In this document: one piece after another, positions 8,091 to 15,355 of the stretch | How positions within the stretch are numbered: the first letter of the stretch is position 1 | Layout: every line of letters begins with the position of its first letter | Assembly: GCA_964601515.1 (NCBI GenBank) | Contig: CAZRNU010000067.1 | Span: forward strand, 1 to 15,687 | From: PWND01 sp964601515 | GTDB lineage: Bacteria; Bacteroidota; Bacteroidia; Bacteroidales; UBA7960 | Length of the DNA stretch: 15,687 bases | Reading direction: 5' to 3' | Notes under the pieces: model-generated | What the model was told of the DNA's origin: nothing | The model's input: only the letters and a program-made list of their open reading frames with translations | Databases searched by the model: none | Translations under genes and position numbers: made by a program

Positions 8091-8258
8091 TAATGTGCCA
8101 ATATGCCAATTAGATAATGTGCCAATATGCCAATGTGCCAATGGGGTTTTAGCGTCATCCCGACCATAAGGGAGGAATCCCGTGATTCCCTGCACCCGTC
8201 ACCTCGAGCGCTAGCGAGAGGTCCCGTTGATATAAGCCATTTGCATATTGGCACATTA
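8091..8258. repeat. Repeat cassette: octamer array with a distant inverted copy
   Basis: From 8093 the sequence steps in units of 8 bases: ATGTGCCA, ATATGCCA, a degenerate unit, then ATGTGCCA, ATATGCCA, ATGTGCCA up to 8140. The 16-mer TAATGTGCCAATATGC at 8091-8106 recurs exactly inverted at 8243-8258, giving a 168-bp unit with 16-bp terminal inverted repeats. The interior contains a 6-bp-stem hairpin GGAATC-CCGT-GATTCC (8174-8189) and a dyad ACCTC/GAGGT (8201-8222) around the palindrome CGCTAGCG. It lies between the convergent efflux operon and glycosyltransferase gene. Confidence 0.75.
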
Positions 8259-8262
8259 CACT

Positions 8263-8298
8263 ACAATCTGCACAATCAATACAATCTATTCAATCTTT
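8263..8298. repeat. Short 9-bp tandem array (ACAATCNNN)
   Basis: Four units spaced exactly 9 bases apart, three starting ACAATC (8263, 8272, 8281) and one TCAATC (8290), followed by three variable bases. Small and AT-rich, so it may be chance, but it sits directly between two clearer arrays. Confidence 0.45.
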
Positions 8299-8302
8299 TC
8301 CT

Positions 8303-8347
8303 AAGGACACAGGACTAGGGACTTAGGACTCAGGACTTATAAGGACT
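8303..8347. repeat. Heptamer array AGTCCNN (minus strand) overlapping the glycosyltransferase 3' end
   Basis: Read on the minus strand from 8347 the units are AGTCCTT, then (after a 3-base slip) AGTCCTG, AGTCCTA, AGTCCCT, AGTCCTG and TGTCCTT, ending at 8303. Five units from 8337 down are in perfect 7-bp phase. The array enters the coding region of the glycosyltransferase and supplies its last residues and TAA stop (8323-8325). Confidence 0.75.
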
Positions 8348-9489
8348 AAACTATCATAAATCTCCTCCAAGTCCTTCTGCTTTTTATGGATATCAAGGTT
8401 GGCAATTACATACTCTTTGGCTTGTTTACCAATGGTTTTGCGCAATTCAGGGTTTTGTGCCAGAAGTACAATTTTTTCGGAAAGTGCTTCAATATCCCAC
8501 TCCTGAATCAAAAAACCTGTTTTGCCATCTGATATAATTTCAGGAATTCCTGCATGGTAGGTGCTTATAACAGCAAGACCTGAACTCATGGCTTCCAGCA
8601 GGGTGCCCGGAATACCTTCCTTGTTGCCATTCTTATCTGTTACACTCGGATGAACAAACATATCTGCCTTTGCAAGCATCTTTAAATGTCTTTCACCTCC
8701 ATACTGGTAGGGAGCATGCCATTTTACATGTTTTTCAAGCCCAAGCTTCTTAATGCTTTTGTTGATTGAACTAAATTTTCCAAAATGCCCGGTGAAGTGG
8801 AGTTTTAATGGCTTATTAGTTTTTTCAATGCTTCTTTTAAACGCTTTAAGAAGAAACAAATGTCCTTTTTTTGGTTCCAAACTGCTAAGTAAATAAATAT
8901 TTACCTCTTCTTTTTCCGAATAATCTCTTTCTAAGTCAAACAGTGAAGTATCCAATCCATGATAATGTACTTTGATTTTCTCTCCTCTCGCTCCAAGCGA
9001 TATCAAGGCTTTTTTCATGTTTATGCTCATAGCCAGAATCAAGTCAACATTCTCAAACACTCTCTTCTGCAAATATCTTTTACCTATACCAAAATACCTT
9101 CTCGGAAAATATGAGTAATCCCAACCATAGAAAGAAACCACTTTTGGAACATTTGCTTTTTCAAGTATTTTATAAAACATTCCTGCATCTGTACCATAAT
9201 GGAAATGTAAGACACCCGGCTTTTCTTCATCAATTTTTTTAAGAATATAATCAACCTGAGATTTTGTAATATGACGTGAAAACTTATAAATGATTTTATG
9301 CAGAAACCCTCTAAGACCTTTTGTCTTATCAATATTGTGAACATTCAAAATTGAAAATGAAGGATTTGGGATAAACTCCTTAAAAAAAACACTTGCAGAA
9401 TATTTCTCGTGATTACTGATCTGGTTGCCAATGAAAGTTGCAGTATAATGCAGATATCGTCTTACAAAATGAAATACTTGGGGCATCAT
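8323..9489 (-). CDS. Family 4 glycosyltransferase (GT-B fold)
   Basis: A 388-residue GT-B type sugar transferase, probably cytosolic or membrane-peripheral. The N-terminal acceptor domain (about 1-185) contains the LHFHYGTDAGMF and SFYGWDYSYFPRRYF stretches seen in colanic-acid/amylovoran-type (WcaL/AmsK-like) enzymes. The C-terminal nucleotide-sugar domain begins after KVHYHGLDTSLF and shows LSSLEPKKGH (202-210) and the EX7E motif with E291 and E299 in EGIPGTLLEAMSSGLAVIS, then AGIPEIISDGKTGFL. It would add a sugar to a surface polysaccharide or lipid-linked glycan; donor and acceptor are unknown and it stands alone, with no polysaccharide cluster around it. Its last eight or so residues (LVLISPES) are encoded by a heptamer array, so the C-terminal tail is not conserved family sequence. 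Divergent from polA. Confidence 0.88.
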   Translation of the reverse strand: MMPQVFHFVRRYLHYTATFIGNQISNHEKYSASVFFKEFIPNPSFSILNVHNIDKTKGLRGFLHKIIYKFSRHITKSQVDYILKKIDEEKPGVLHFHYGTDAGMFYKILEKANVPKVVSFYGWDYSYFPRRYFGIGKRYLQKRVFENVDLILAMSINMKKALISLGARGEKIKVHYHGLDTSLFDLERDYSEKEEVNIYLLSSLEPKKGHLFLLKAFKRSIEKTNKPLKLHFTGHFGKFSSINKSIKKLGLEKHVKWHAPYQYGGERHLKMLAKADMFVHPSVTDKNGNKEGIPGTLLEAMSSGLAVISTYHAGIPEIISDGKTGFLIQEWDIEALSEKIVLLAQNPELRKTIGKQAKEYVIANLDIHKKQKDLEEIYDSLVLISPES

Positions 9490-9502
9490 TATGATTTTTA
9501 AG

Positions 9503-9510
9503 CAAAATTA
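9503..9510 (-). promoter_or_regulatory. Candidate -7 element of the glycosyltransferase gene
   Basis: The minus strand reads TAATTTTG, matching TAnnTTTG, 13 bases from the ATG at 9489. No clear -33 element is seen at the usual distance. It overlaps the presumed -33 element of the divergent polA promoter. The resulting leader would be very short. Confidence 0.4.
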
Positions 9511-9538
9511 GTTAGTTTTTATGAATTGCCTATATTTG
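9508..9538 (+). promoter_or_regulatory. Candidate polA promoter (-33 TTAG, 19-bp spacer, -7 TATATTTG)
   Basis: TATATTTG at 9531-9538 is a full match to the Bacteroidota -7 consensus, and TTAG at 9508-9511, one mismatch from TTTG, stands 19 bases upstream. Transcription would start about 20 bases before the polA ATG. A 10-bp perfect palindrome, AATTGCAATT (9541-9550), lies at the expected start point. Confidence 0.55.
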
Positions 9539-9550
9539 CCAATTGCAATT

Positions 9551-9556
9551 AAAGGA
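9551..9556 (+). promoter_or_regulatory. Ribosome binding site of polA
   Basis: AAAGGA lies 8 bases before the ATG at 9565. It is worth noting because the other genes here have no recognisable Shine-Dalgarno; it supports the chosen polA start. Confidence 0.5.
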
Positions 9557-9564
9557 AAAAATTA

Positions 9565-12369
9565 ATGGAAAACCTGAAAAAATTATTTCTGCTGGATGCT
9601 ATGGCACTTATATACCGCGCCTATTATGCTTTCAGCAGAAACCCAAGAATTAACTCTAAAGGAATAAACACTTCTGCTGCATTCGGATTTACTAATGCTT
9701 TGTTGGAAGTAATAAATAAGGAAAAACCTACTCACATTGCTGTTGCTTTCGATACAGTTGCTCCAACCCAGCGCCATGAGGAATTTCCGGCATATAAAAG
9801 TCACAGGGAAGAAACTCCGGAAGACATAATTAGTTCGCTGTTCATCATTAAAGAAATTATCAAGGGCTTCAACATCCCTGTTTTGGAACTTGATGGCTTT
9901 GAAGCTGATGATATAATTGGAACGGTTGCAAAGCAGGCTGAAAAAGAAGGATTCAAAGTTTATATGATGACTCCTGATAAAGACTTCGGGCAGCTTGTGT
10001 CTGAAAATATCTTTATGTATAAACCGGCAAGGCTTGGTAACGACATAGAAATATGGGGAGTTAAAGAGGTTTGTAAAAGATTTGGCATAGAAAAACCGGA
10101 GCAAGTTCAGGACTTGCTTGGATTATGGGGAGATTCTTCAGATAATATTCCGGGAGTGCCCGGTATTGGAGAAAAAAAAGCAAGAGATCTTATAGCTCAA
10201 TTTCATTCTATAGAAAACTTGCTTGAAAACCTTGATGATGTAAAAGAAAACAGAAGTCGTGAAAGCCTCAAAAAGTACGCCGATCAGGCTAGATTGTCCA
10301 AAAAACTGGCCTCTATAATTCTTGATGTTCCGGTAAACTTTAATGAAGCAGAGTTTAAGATAAAAGCACCCGACAAGAATATGCTTATGCCGGTTTTTGA
10401 AGAACTTGAATTTAGAACTCTTACAAAAAGACTTTTTGATATTTCTGAAAGTACTCCCGAAATCACAGAGACCATAGTGCCAAAAGTAAGTGGGCAGATG
10501 GATATGTTCTCTGAGTCGGAAGCATTTGCAAACCCTTATGATGTGGCGGCGGCCAAACTGCAAAAGCTTTTAAAAGAGAAAAAATATCACACAGTTGATT
10601 CTACAGAGAAGATTGAGGAATTATTGCAAATCCTGCAAAAAGCTAAGCATTTCTGTTTTGATACAGAAACAACAAGCCTCGACAGTATTGAAGCCGAACT
10701 GGTTGGCATTTCATTTTGTATAAATCCGGGAGAAGCATGGTATGTGCCAATTCCTGAAGACAGAAAGAAAGCTGAGGGAATAGTGAATTTGTTTAAACCT
10801 GTTTTTGAAAATACTGAGATTGAAAAGACCGGACAAAATCTTAAGTTCGACATCAGTATTCTAAAAAACTATGGTGTTAAGGTTGGTGGGAAATTGTTTG
10901 ACACAATGCTGGCTCATTATCTTCTACAACCCGACATGAGACACAATATGGATTTGCTTGCTGAAACTTACCTCGACTATTCTCCTGTTAGTATTGAAGA
11001 TTTGATTGGAAAAAGAGGGGCAAACCAAAAAAGCATGAGGAGTATTCCGATTGACCTTGCAACTGCATACGCTTGTGAAGATGCCGACATTACTCTGCAG
11101 CTTAGATATTTCTTTGAGCCAATGCTAAAAGAGCAAACCCTTGAGAGTTTGATGAAGGATATCGAATGTCCTCTGGTATATGTTTTGGCAGATATAGAAC
11201 ATCAGGGAGTTAAGCTGGATGTTAAAGCACTTAATGAGTATTCGGATGTTTTAGATAAGGAAGTTAAAGAAACAGAGCAGGAAATTTATTCATTGGCTAA
11301 TAAAACATTCAATATATCTTCACCAAAACAACTTGGAGAAATACTGTTTGATGAATTAAAAATAGTAGCCAAACCAAAGAAGACAAAAACCCAACAATAT
11401 AGTACCGGCGAAGAAATTTTAGTAAAACTAACAGATAAGCACCCAATCGTTGGAAAGATTTTGGAATACAGAAGTCTTACTAAGCTTAAATCAACATATG
11501 TTGATGCTCTTCCAAAAATGATTAACGAGAAAACTCTAAGATTGCACACTTCTTATAATCAGGCAATTGTTGCTACCGGAAGGCTTTCATCAAACAATCC
11601 AAATCTTCAAAATATTCCAATCCGAACCGAAAGAGGAAGAGAGATTAGAAAGGCATTTGTACCAAGAGATGAAAATCATATTTTGCTTGCTGCCGACTAT
11701 TCTCAAATCGAGCTAAGAATTATTGCATCGCTTTGCAAAGACCCATCTATGATAGAGGCTTTCAATAAAGGCTACGACATTCATTCGGCAACCGCTGCAA
11801 GAGTATGGGAGGTTGACATTGATGATGTTACAAAAGAAATGAGAAGACGGGCGAAAACCGTTAATTTCGGAATAGTTTACGGCATATCTGCATTTGGATT
11901 GTCTGAAAGAATAAATATTCCTCGCACAGAAGCTGCTGAGATAATAAATCAGTATTTTAAAAAGTACCCGGGAGTTAAGGAATACATGAACACTACCATT
12001 GAATTTGCACGAAGCAATGGATATGTTCAAACAATGATGGGTAGAAGAAGATACGTTCCTGATATCAACAGCGCTAATGCCACCGTTAGAGGATATGCCG
12101 AAAGAAACGCCATTAATGCTCCTATACAAGGCACAGCAGCCGACATGATAAAGATTGCAATGATCAAAATTCACAATGAACTTGAAAAACAAAACATGAA
12201 ATCAAAAATGATTATGCAAGTTCATGATGAATTGGTTTTCGATGCACATGATTCAGAGCTAGAGAAACTCAAGCCAATTGTGGAAAAATGCATGAAAGAT
12301 GCACTAAAACTTGATGTTCCTATAGTTGTTGATATGAATACCGGAAATAACTGGCTGGAAGCACACTAA
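9565..12369 (+). CDS. polA: DNA polymerase I
   Basis: A 934-residue, full-length three-domain polymerase used in Okazaki-fragment processing and excision repair. Residues about 1-290 are the 5'-3' flap exonuclease (LFLLDAMALIYRAYYAF, DGFEADDIIGT, TPDKDFGQLV, GDSSDNIPGVPGIGEKKA). Residues about 345-530 are the 3'-5' proofreading domain, with the catalytic pair D366 and E368 kept in FDTETT, so proofreading is probably active. The polymerase domain carries motif A ADYSQIELR (D711), motif B RRAKTVNFGIVYG (K764, F768, Y772) and motif C QVHDELVF (D888), all intact. The Phe at 768 is the residue that excludes dideoxynucleotides in most PolI enzymes. It is a single-gene unit with its own promoter, divergent from the glycosyltransferase and convergent with the MltF gene. 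Confidence 0.97.
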   Translation: MENLKKLFLLDAMALIYRAYYAFSRNPRINSKGINTSAAFGFTNALLEVINKEKPTHIAVAFDTVAPTQRHEEFPAYKSHREETPEDIISSLFIIKEIIKGFNIPVLELDGFEADDIIGTVAKQAEKEGFKVYMMTPDKDFGQLVSENIFMYKPARLGNDIEIWGVKEVCKRFGIEKPEQVQDLLGLWGDSSDNIPGVPGIGEKKARDLIAQFHSIENLLENLDDVKENRSRESLKKYADQARLSKKLASIILDVPVNFNEAEFKIKAPDKNMLMPVFEELEFRTLTKRLFDISESTPEITETIVPKVSGQMDMFSESEAFANPYDVAAAKLQKLLKEKKYHTVDSTEKIEELLQILQKAKHFCFDTETTSLDSIEAELVGISFCINPGEAWYVPIPEDRKKAEGIVNLFKPVFENTEIEKTGQNLKFDISILKNYGVKVGGKLFDTMLAHYLLQPDMRHNMDLLAETYLDYSPVSIEDLIGKRGANQKSMRSIPIDLATAYACEDADITLQLRYFFEPMLKEQTLESLMKDIECPLVYVLADIEHQGVKLDVKALNEYSDVLDKEVKETEQEIYSLANKTFNISSPKQLGEILFDELKIVAKPKKTKTQQYSTGEEILVKLTDKHPIVGKILEYRSLTKLKSTYVDALPKMINEKTLRLHTSYNQAIVATGRLSSNNPNLQNIPIRTERGREIRKAFVPRDENHILLAADYSQIELRIIASLCKDPSMIEAFNKGYDIHSATAARVWEVDIDDVTKEMRRRAKTVNFGIVYGISAFGLSERINIPRTEAAEIINQYFKKYPGVKEYMNTTIEFARSNGYVQTMMGRRRYVPDINSANATVRGYAERNAINAPIQGTAADMIKIAMIKIHNELEKQNMKSKMIMQVHDELVFDAHDSELEKLKPIVEKCMKDALKLDVPIVVDMNTGNNWLEAH

Positions 12370-12467
12370 AGTCGTAAGTCGGCAGTCGACAGTCGACAGT
12401 CGAAAGTCAATAGTCTTAGGGTATTGCTTATATTATTATATCGACTGCCGACTGCCGACTTACGACT
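12370..12467. repeat. AGTCNNN heptamer array with 19-bp perfect inverted repeat between convergent genes
   Basis: Starting on the base after the polA stop, seven units of form AGTCNNN follow in unbroken 7-bp phase (12370-12418). On the minus strand four more units run from 12467 down to 12440. The two outer arms, AGTCGTAAGTCGGCAGTCG at 12370-12388 and its exact complement at 12449-12467, form a 19-bp inverted repeat around a 60-base, partly AT-rich loop. The right arm overlaps the end of the MltF gene and contains its stop codon (12460-12462). RNA from either gene could fold into a long hairpin here, so it may end both transcripts, though no T-run follows the stem. Confidence 0.85.
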
Positions 12468-13923
12468 CTACCACATTCTTATAATGTTCGTAGCGTTCTA
12501 ATACTTCAATAACATACATATAAGTTTCTAAACCACGGCAATAGCCGTGCTTCACCTCAGGGTCGAGATAATACTTAGGCTTGGATTTATTCAGAATGTA
12601 ATAGTCAACATTATCTTTCCAAATATTTGGATCTTTTCCGTGCTTTTCAGCAAGTTTACGAGCATCAAATACATGGCCCAACCCCACGTTATATGAAGCA
12701 AGAACAAACTTAATTCTTTCATTATCATCTGTAATTACATCTCGAAGTCTTTCATTAAGATAATAAAGATAGCTAACGCCTGCTCTTATATTTTCTGCTA
12801 CAGAAGAATTTTCATCAACATTATATATTGCTGCAGTATTTGGCATCAGCTGCATTACTCCAAATGCTCCTGCCCATGATACGGCTTGTGGGTTGAATCG
12901 TGATTCCTGAAATGCAACTGAAGCAATTAGACGCCAATCGAGATCATATTGCTCTGCCCATCTTTTAAAATAATTGTCATAAACTGAAATTTTTCCACCT
13001 CCTAGCGAATGATACTGGCTTCGGGCAATATCTGCCGTACGCGGATTATTATAGTACTTATTATAAAGACTTGCATACTGACGGGTGGGTTTAAAAGTTT
13101 CAAACCACTCATTTATAGCACTTAAAAGCTCAGGTGATTCTTTTCTGACAGCCCAGGCAAGATTTTGAGAAAAACTCAAAGGAGTATTAATATCAAGATT
13201 TGAGTAAAACCCTAAGTTTACATTAGCAAGATGTTCGTCGCTAACTGTAAATTCAATTTCACCGTTGGCAACTCTTTCAATTAATTGTTCAATCTCCATA
13301 TCAACTTCTACAACATAAATTGTATCACCAATTTCTTCCATTAGGTGATTTAATCTTGTGGCAAAAGAGGATTTACTCTGAACGTAAATAGTCTTGCCGG
13401 CAAGGTCTAAGTGATTTCTAATCATATTGTCTTCAATTTCTGAAGACCTCATGTTGTACCAATCATTTGGCTTTCGTTGAACTAATACCTGTCTGGTTTG
13501 ACTATGAGGCACTGTAAATTCAAACATTTTTGACCTATCTCGAGTTACTGTAAGGTCAAGAGCAATTACATCACACTCATCCTCTGCCAGCAAACATGCA
13601 AAGTTTTCACTAAGATCGTTTGTTACATATACTTCAAGTTCTACACCTATATGTTTTGTAAACATTTTCAATAACTCAAGGTGAAAACCCATTGGCTCAC
13701 CTCGGTAAATAAAGTAATTTGTTGAATTATAGTTAGTAGTTGCTCTTAATACTCCTTTTTGTTTAATCCTGTCAAGGTCAGAAATACTGTCTTCCTCTTC
13801 AATACTATTATCAAGGCTCAGTGGAATTAATATCGCAAACAATCCTACAAGCAGCAAATAAGGAAGAAATCTTATTAAAAGTTTCTTCAAATTTTCACGC
13901 TTCATTTTCATTTTATGTGTCAT
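12460..13923 (-). CDS. mltF: MltF-like membrane-bound lytic transglycosylase (substrate-binding domain plus SLT domain)
   Basis: A 487-residue envelope enzyme that would cleave peptidoglycan glycan strands. Residues about 15-36 (LLIRFLPYLLLVGLFAILIPLS) are a membrane anchor or uncleaved signal. Residues about 50-285 are a solute-binding family 3 domain (IKQKGVLRATTNYNSTNYFI, GFHLELLKMFTKHIGVELEV, DLTVTRDRSKMFEFTVPHS). Residues about 318-460 are the SLT domain: DWRLIASVAFQESRFNPQAV with catalytic Glu340, then GAFGVMQLMPNTA, AGVSYLYYL and ASYNVGLGHV. The order is that of E. coli MltF. The ATG at 13923 is the longest option; in-frame ATGs at 13911 and 13905 are also plausible because the promoter lies very close. 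The final Glu-Ser and stop come from a heptamer repeat. Convergent with polA, divergent from the delta-prime gene. Confidence 0.87.
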   Translation of the reverse strand: MTHKMKMKRENLKKLLIRFLPYLLLVGLFAILIPLSLDNSIEEEDSISDLDRIKQKGVLRATTNYNSTNYFIYRGEPMGFHLELLKMFTKHIGVELEVYVTNDLSENFACLLAEDECDVIALDLTVTRDRSKMFEFTVPHSQTRQVLVQRKPNDWYNMRSSEIEDNMIRNHLDLAGKTIYVQSKSSFATRLNHLMEEIGDTIYVVEVDMEIEQLIERVANGEIEFTVSDEHLANVNLGFYSNLDINTPLSFSQNLAWAVRKESPELLSAINEWFETFKPTRQYASLYNKYYNNPRTADIARSQYHSLGGGKISVYDNYFKRWAEQYDLDWRLIASVAFQESRFNPQAVSWAGAFGVMQLMPNTAAIYNVDENSSVAENIRAGVSYLYYLNERLRDVITDDNERIKFVLASYNVGLGHVFDARKLAEKHGKDPNIWKDNVDYYILNKSKPKYYLDPEVKHGYCRGLETYMYVIEVLERYEHYKNVVES

Positions 13924-13938
13924 TTTTTAAGCAAGCCG

Positions 13939-13966
13939 CAAAGATAATACTTTTTAAAAAATCAAA
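13939..13966 (-). promoter_or_regulatory. Candidate promoter of the MltF-like gene
   Basis: On the minus strand TATCTTTG (13946-13939) matches TAnnTTTG fully, and TTTG (13966-13963) stands 16 bases upstream, slightly closer than usual. Transcription would start about 10 bases before the ATG at 13923, which favours one of the later ATGs (13911 or 13905) as the true start. Confidence 0.5.
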
Positions 13967-13968
13967 GG

Positions 13969-14029
13969 GGTTATTAATTGCGTATTATTGTGGCTTTTAT
14001 CAATCAACAAAGGTAACGCATTAATAACC
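13969..14029. repeat. Imperfect inverted repeat in the MltF/delta-prime divergent gap
   Basis: The left arm GGTTATTAATTGCGT (13969-13983) pairs with ACGCATTAATAACC (14016-14029) with one bulged base, around a loop of about 32 bases. It lies upstream of the MltF -33 element and about 110 bases upstream of the delta-prime promoter. It might be a regulator site; AT-richness means chance is possible. The remaining divergent gap (14030-14110) shows nothing I recognise. Confidence 0.45.
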
Positions 14030-14114
14030 AAATTGTTTAGGTAATCCCCATGTCTGTAATTGCTCTTTATGTTAATAAGTGCTCCTTTGCTTTAACATCA
14101 ATGAATTTTTAATA

Positions 14115-14143
14115 TTGTTTTTGTTGAAAAAAACTTAACTTTA
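14115..14143 (+). promoter_or_regulatory. Candidate promoter of the delta-prime gene
   Basis: TTG (14115-14117) and TAACTTTA (14136-14143), one base from TAnnTTTG, are separated by 18 bases. The start point would be about 25-30 bases before the ATG at 14177. Confidence 0.45.
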
Positions 14144-14176
14144 CCGTTTGTCAATCTAAATAATATAACTAAAAAA

Positions 14177-15316
14177 ATGTTATTTCAAGACATTGCAGGC
14201 CAGGAAGTTATAAAGAAAAAACTTATTAACAACATTAGAAACAAAAGAGTTTCTCATGCTCAAATGTTTTTAGGTGCTGAGGGTAGTGGAAAACTTGCCC
14301 TCGCTCTCGCGTACGCCCAATACCTTAATTGTCAAAACCCCTCTGAGACTGACTCTTGTGGAGTTTGTCCTCCGTGCAATAAATTTAATAAGCTTATACA
14401 TCCGGATCTTCATATGTTTTTTCCGGTTGCCAACAACAAAGAGTTTACAAAAGATGTAAATAGTGTTACATATCTCTCTCAGTGGCGAAATTTTGTTTTG
14501 GAAAGTCCTTATTTCGGCTTGCCGGACTGGTATTCTCATATTGGAATAGAAAATAAGCAGGGTATTATTAAGGCTGACGATTGCAATGAGATTATTAGGC
14601 TAATGGGACTAAAACCATATGAAAGTCAGTATAAAATTGTCATAATTTGGATGGCTGAAAAAATATTTCATTCAGCAGCTCCCAAATTACTTAAGATATT
14701 TGAAGAACCCCCTGACAAAACTCTTTTTATTCTTATCGCAGAACAACAGGAACAAATTTTAAAGACAATCTTGTCGAGGGCTCAGGTGTTGAAAATACCT
14801 GCTGTTAAGGAAGTGGATGTTGCCCATTTTTTAAAACAAAAATTAAACACAGAAAGCCAGTTAGCAAAAAAAATAGCCTTTTTATCAGCAGGTAATATGT
14901 CTGAAGCAATAAGATTATCTAAAGAAGGGCTGGAAGGTGTTGATGCTTTAGAGACGTTTAGAAACTGGATGTTAGATTGTCATTCGTTTAAAGTAAATGG
15001 AATTCTTAAAACTGTGGAAAATATCTCTAAAGAAGGCAGAGAAAAACAAAAAAGCCTTATTTCATACGCAACAAAAATGCTTCGTTTATCAATGCTTTTT
15101 AGCATGCAAGTAAAGACTGATTCTCTAGTTAGGATTGAAGGAGATGAGGAAATATTTCTTGAAAAGTTTTCAAAGTTTATAAACGAGTCTAATATTAATG
15201 AAGCTTATGCATTGTTTCAAGAGGCATACACTCATATTGAAAGGAATGCAAACCCCAAAATCCTTTTTACCGACCTTTCATTTAAAATGACACGATTATT
15301 AAGGTCTGTAAAATGA
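14177..15316 (+). CDS. holB: DNA polymerase III subunit delta-prime
   Basis: A 379-residue AAA+ clamp-loader subunit. Residues 1-30 (FQDIAGQEVIKKKL, RVSHAQMFLG) are the usual start of the delta-prime/gamma family. The phosphate loop is GAEGSGKL (33-40), with Leu where an ATPase has Thr or Ser. Four cysteines, C52, C61, C64 and C67, make the zinc-binding module. No acidic Walker B pair is visible: the corresponding strand reads YKIVIIWMAEKI, so ATP hydrolysis by this subunit is unlikely, as is known for delta-prime. The sensor helix motif is SRA (S200-R201-A202) instead of the common SRC; the Arg, which acts in trans on the neighbouring ATPase, is kept. The C-terminal third is the helical collar domain. 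The next gene begins 39 bases later. Confidence 0.9.
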   Translation: MLFQDIAGQEVIKKKLINNIRNKRVSHAQMFLGAEGSGKLALALAYAQYLNCQNPSETDSCGVCPPCNKFNKLIHPDLHMFFPVANNKEFTKDVNSVTYLSQWRNFVLESPYFGLPDWYSHIGIENKQGIIKADDCNEIIRLMGLKPYESQYKIVIIWMAEKIFHSAAPKLLKIFEEPPDKTLFILIAEQQEQILKTILSRAQVLKIPAVKEVDVAHFLKQKLNTESQLAKKIAFLSAGNMSEAIRLSKEGLEGVDALETFRNWMLDCHSFKVNGILKTVENISKEGREKQKSLISYATKMLRLSMLFSMQVKTDSLVRIEGDEEIFLEKFSKFINESNINEAYALFQEAYTHIERNANPKILFTDLSFKMTRLLRSVK

Positions 15317-15325
15317 TTTTATTTG

Positions 15326-15333
15326 TAATTTTG
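15326..15333 (+). promoter_or_regulatory. Candidate -7 element before the RicT gene
   Basis: TAATTTTG matches TAnnTTTG and lies 22 bases before the GTG at 15356. A TCTG 17 bases upstream is a poor -33. If used, the RicT gene has its own transcript in addition to read-through from the delta-prime gene. Confidence 0.35.
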
Positions 15334-15355
15334 CAGTTAATTTAATACAAAGCAA

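Noticed and set aside
8174..8189. GGAATC hairpin as an intrinsic terminator of the efflux operon
   Set aside because: The stem is only 6 bp and no T-run follows on either strand; it is more likely part of the repeat cassette.
7983..8318. Three overlapping ORFs of 63-70 codons on both strands around the repeat cassette
   Set aside because: Their products are translations of the ATGTGCCA repeat (strings such as HWHIGTL) and cross the end of the PG0541 gene; no coding signal.
9583..10104. 173-codon minus-strand ORF inside polA
   Set aside because: Antisense to the conserved 5' exonuclease domain of polA; the product is rich in Phe, Ser and Cys with no motif.
13821..14024. 67-codon plus-strand ORF across the MltF start and upstream gap
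   Set aside because: Mostly antisense to the MltF N-terminus and its promoter; no domain or translation signal.
14177..15316. Idea that the SRA motif and Leu after the P-loop Lys mark a broken delta-prime gene
   Set aside because: Delta-prime subunits commonly lack ATPase residues, and the Arg finger and zinc cysteines are intact, so the protein looks normal.
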